A program made the position numbers and the translations under genes. 53,309 nt of DNA from Methylobacter sp. (GTDB taxonomy: Bacteria; Pseudomonadota; Gammaproteobacteria; Methylococcales; Methylomonadaceae): the NCBI GenBank assembly GCA_004299305.1, contig SCPZ01000044.1, positions 1 to 53,309 on the forward strand. The letters run 5' to 3'. The notes beneath the pieces are model-generated. The model ran no database searches. It worked only from the letters and a program-made list of their open reading frames with translations, and was not told the DNA's origin. Positions 50,987 through 53,309 of this stretch are shown here, piece by piece; position 1 is the stretch's first letter; each line of letters begins with the position of its first letter.

Positions 50987-52084
50987 TTAATTGCCGTGAT
51001 AATAGCCATCTGGAGAGGCTTTGCGTACCGGCTTTAGTGTTGATACCGGTATTGTGGCTTGTGTCGGCATAGAAGAGGCTGATGCTTGATCGGTTTGTGC
51101 ATTGCCTCCTGCATCCTTGTATTCGTCTAGGGGAGGTAAGCGTTCATAGATTGCTATAGGCTCACCGCTTTGGTTTTTAAGTGCCAAATTTAATGCTTTT
51201 TGATCAAAATCAGGCATTTCTTGGTTATTAGCTTTTTGAATTAGCCTTAACGCCACAGCAAAGCGCTGGTCCAGTGTTGTTTCTTCACCCTCCAGATCAG
51301 GATGCGCTTCTACATAAAGAACATTGTCCAGCCAGCCAACCTTGATGGGCTGTTTAACAATATAAACCGGCGTTCCGACTGAAACTCTATCGTATAACTC
51401 TTCGACATCTTCAGGGTACATACGCACGCAACCATGCGTGATCTGCATGCCTATGCCATTAATTTTATCAATATCGGTGCCGTGTATCCGGTACTCCCCG
51501 GGCAGCGCCAGATATAGTGCGCGTGAGCCAAGAGGATTGTGCGGTCCTGGCGGTACAACAAGCGGCAATGGGTCGCCGTTTGCTGCATGTTCGCGCCGTA
51601 TTGATTCAGGCGGATTCCAGGAAGGATTCATGATTTTTCGTGCAATTTTGGTTTGCCCCAACGGTGTTTTCCAATCCTGCCTGCCGACACCATGTGCATA
51701 AGACATGACTTGGCGAGGTGTTTCGCCTTTTTTAGTCGGTGGATAATAATACATGCGGTATTCGGAGATATTTAAGGTAATTCCGTTATGAGGCGAATCC
51801 GGCAAAATGCGTTTATTGGATAAACGGACAATCTCACCTTTTTTAACCAGCCAGCGATCAACATCAGGGTTCAGCCTGACTATTTCCGTTTGCCCTAAAA
51901 GAAAGCGGCGCGCCACATCTAATAAAGTTTCGTTCTGGTCTGCGCGGGTTAACGGCACGCCATCAGGATATTGGATGATTACGCTATCATTATTGTTTTC
52001 CGGCATTGCATAAGTCGTAGCATTTGCATGACCGCCAATGACCAGCAATAAGGGAGTAAAAGCAAGTAATGCGCGAATATTCAT
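50987..52084 (-). CDS. L,D-transpeptidase (YkuD family), exported
   Basis: A periplasmic L,D-transpeptidase that cross-links peptidoglycan or attaches proteins to it. The 365-residue product from 52084 has a signal peptide (LLAFTPLLLVIGGHANA), a LysM-like N-terminal domain (ETLLDVARRFLLGQTEIVRL), and a YkuD catalytic domain with the catalytic cysteine motif ITHGCVRMYPEDVE and upstream GEYRIHGTDID. A longer in-frame start at 52159 would put 25 residues before the signal peptide, so it is not chosen. The stretch KDAGGNAQ near the C terminus is encoded by part of the dispersed repeat seen at 8553 and 35726, an in-frame insertion. Monocistronic. Confidence 0.93.
   Translation of the reverse strand: MNIRALLAFTPLLLVIGGHANATTYAMPENNNDSVIIQYPDGVPLTRADQNETLLDVARRFLLGQTEIVRLNPDVDRWLVKKGEIVRLSNKRILPDSPHNGITLNISEYRMYYYPPTKKGETPRQVMSYAHGVGRQDWKTPLGQTKIARKIMNPSWNPPESIRREHAANGDPLPLVVPPGPHNPLGSRALYLALPGEYRIHGTDIDKINGIGMQITHGCVRMYPEDVEELYDRVSVGTPVYIVKQPIKVGWLDNVLYVEAHPDLEGEETTLDQRFAVALRLIQKANNQEMPDFDQKALNLALKNQSGEPIAIYERLPPLDEYKDAGGNAQTDQASASSMPTQATIPVSTLKPVRKASPDGYYHGN
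51097..51120 (-). repeat. Dispersed repeat fragment inside the L,D-transpeptidase gene
   Basis: In the coding direction the bases read ACAAGGATGCAGGAGGCAAT then GCAC, matching ACAAGGATGCAGGAGGTAGA, GCAC at the copy near 35760-35782. Only this 24-base part is shared, and it is in frame (KDAGGNA) in the low-complexity C-terminal tail. Confidence 0.5.
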
Positions 52085-52159
52085 AGCGATAATTTTCTCA
52101 GAAACACAATATAAAAATAATAACAGCTCTTTAGTAGCCAGCTTTGTTTTACTGGTCAT

Positions 52160-52507
52160 TAAGTGCGGATTAAGTCCACACCTATAGGTAATCCCTAGCT
52201 AAGCACTCAAGATCTACCTGTCTAAAAAAACCGCACATAGTATCATGTAAGACTAATATATGCATGACTTTTGATTGCTTTCAAGGTTATCTTATCGCTT
52301 TGCAAGGCTCTGGCAAAGATAGATTATTTTGGGAATAGCGCATTGATACGGCGCGGTCGATTCGTTAGAGCGAACCCTGCCTGAGCATAGTTAAAGCGGC
52401 AATCAGGACAAGGCATTCCAGTTGGTCATCATTCGAATGATTAAGTCGAGACACGAAACCCAATAATAGATGGCTTTGATGATTGGATTTCGTCCTCGGT
52501 CTACAGA
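52160..52507. other. Intergenic, no gene recognised
   Basis: The 348-base gap (or 423 bases counted from the chosen transpeptidase start) holds no credible reading frame and no strong hairpin. It should contain the promoter of the L,D-transpeptidase gene near its right-hand part. No boxes are assigned. Confidence 0.5.
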
Positions 52508-52909
52508 CTATTTAATCTTAATCAGTTCCTTGCCTTCGCTGGAAAAGTGACACTTGCCTACAGCAAAGTTATCGCAGTCTTTCGACTCGTCAATTTTCGC
52601 GCCATTCGGGGTAAGGTGGATTTTTAGCTCGCAGAAACTGGCTTCGCTTTCGGAATGTTTTTTTAGAATCAATTCGTTTTCGCCCGTGCTTTTGGCTTTG
52701 CCGGAAATAGTCTCAGAACATTGAGTGCTACCTGCTTGATTGGCAGTAGCGTCAAAGTCTACATCAACGCTGGCAGTGTAGTCGTCGTTGATTTTGGTGA
52801 CTTTTAAGTGACGAACATAGTCGCCATCGCGTAATACATAATGATCGGTAGCGGCGCTTACATTGCCTGAGGTCAGTAGCGCAATAGTCAAAAACAAACT
52901 TTTTTTCAT
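52508..52909 (-). CDS. Small exported protein, hypothetical
   Basis: A 133-residue protein with a clear Sec signal peptide (MKKSLFLTIALLTSGNVSA) and a mature part of about 114 residues rich in beta-strand alternation, with four cysteines (TQCSETI, ASFCELK, KDCDNF, GKCHFS) that could form two disulfides. I recognise no family. It stands alone, with a purine-rich ribosome-binding site (GGTAACATC context) just upstream and no co-oriented neighbour within 280 bases on the right. Confidence 0.8.
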   Translation of the reverse strand: MKKSLFLTIALLTSGNVSAATDHYVLRDGDYVRHLKVTKINDDYTASVDVDFDATANQAGSTQCSETISGKAKSTGENELILKKHSESEASFCELKIHLTPNGAKIDESKDCDNFAVGKCHFSSEGKELIKIK

Positions 52910-53192
52910 GATGTTACCTATTTTTTGATTTAAATTTGATCAACCTGGCAGCAGGCGATAGCGGATTGCTGCTCATGCCGTGTTTGGATGTACTTAGCAC
53001 AACTCCGAATTATTGTACCTCAGTGCAAGCCCTTACTAAAAGGCGATGTAATGATGATTTAATAGTGAGCGGCAGGCAAACAATGAACCGCTATCTTGTT
53101 TATGACTCGTACATTAAGCATATTATGCGACAATTGCATCGTTCCAGCGCCGTAGCATGGGAATGATAAATAGTTTTAAGCTGGACTTTAGG

Positions 53193-53309
53193 TGATTTCC
53201 TGCGAAAAATATACCCAACTGACTGGTCTTTTTGCCCGTCTCCTGCGTTGCAAAAATGGTTGCATAGCTCGCTATGCGCCCATTTTTACGCCTTGTAGAC
53301 GAACAAAAA
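53193..53309. repeat. MITE-like repeat, copy 2 (continues past window)
   Basis: Reverse complement of the element at 3336-3450, with about 95% identity by eye. It starts with TTTCCTGCGAAAAATATACC, contains the same central hairpin (TGCATAGCTCGCTATGCG) and ends at the window edge inside the GTTCGTCT arm. The window therefore ends within a repeat. Confidence 0.88.

Overview
The window reads as a chromosomal segment of a gammaproteobacterium. Two blocks of conserved housekeeping genes flank about 25 kb of accessory DNA. The Tol-Pal, RuvABC, YebC and QueEC gene order and the RatA-RnfH pair are gammaproteobacterial. The many dispersed short repeats, some inserted into coding sequence, remind me of Methylococcales (methanotroph) genomes, but no methane-oxidation gene is present, so the order is an inference only.

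Layout. 1-12.55 kb: aroC and prmB (minus); an HDOD protein and a 1663-residue FliK-like protein with about 15 internal repeats (plus); a HopJ-family gene, a cysteine hydrolase and smpB (minus); a sodium-dependent transporter, ratA and rnfH (plus). 12.6-21.2 kb: a cassette region with all genes on the minus strand. Five clear integron attC recombination sites (17680-17769, 18367-18455, 19174-19296, 20148-20270, 20870-20991) separate small single-gene cassettes for two lipoproteins, a GIY-YIG nuclease and a DUF2059 protein. Left of these lies a three-gene unit (nitrilase fused to an alpha/alpha toroid, a methyltransferase, a serine hydrolase), then a complete toxin-antitoxin pair and a beheaded one. 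No integron integrase is present, so this is an attC cluster lacking an integrase (CALIN).

21.6-35.6 kb: two giant minus-strand genes form a hybrid PKS-NRPS line: docking/KS-AT-ACP-aminotransferase-flavin monooxygenase-C-A-PCP, then KS-AT-KR(degenerate)-ACP. By analogy with microginin and puwainaphycin synthetases it should aminate the beta carbon and hydroxylate the alpha carbon of an acyl chain, couple it to an amino acid (code suggests Asn), then add one malonate unit. No loading, release, export or regulatory gene is present here. 36-38.2 kb: a PD-(D/E)XK-like protein, a transposase fragment fused to a truncated tyrosine integrase, a partial tRNA-Lys copy and the intact tRNA-Lys, marking the edge of an old genomic island.

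38.2-52.9 kb: housekeeping genes resume on the minus strand: queC, queE, cpoB, pal, tolB, tolA, tolR, tolQ, ybgC, ruvB, ruvA, ruvC, yebC, serB, serA, an L,D-transpeptidase and a small exported protein. Most are tightly spaced, many with 4-base stop/start overlaps, so they form a few operons. The window ends inside a second full-type copy of a MITE-like repeat also seen near 3.3 kb.
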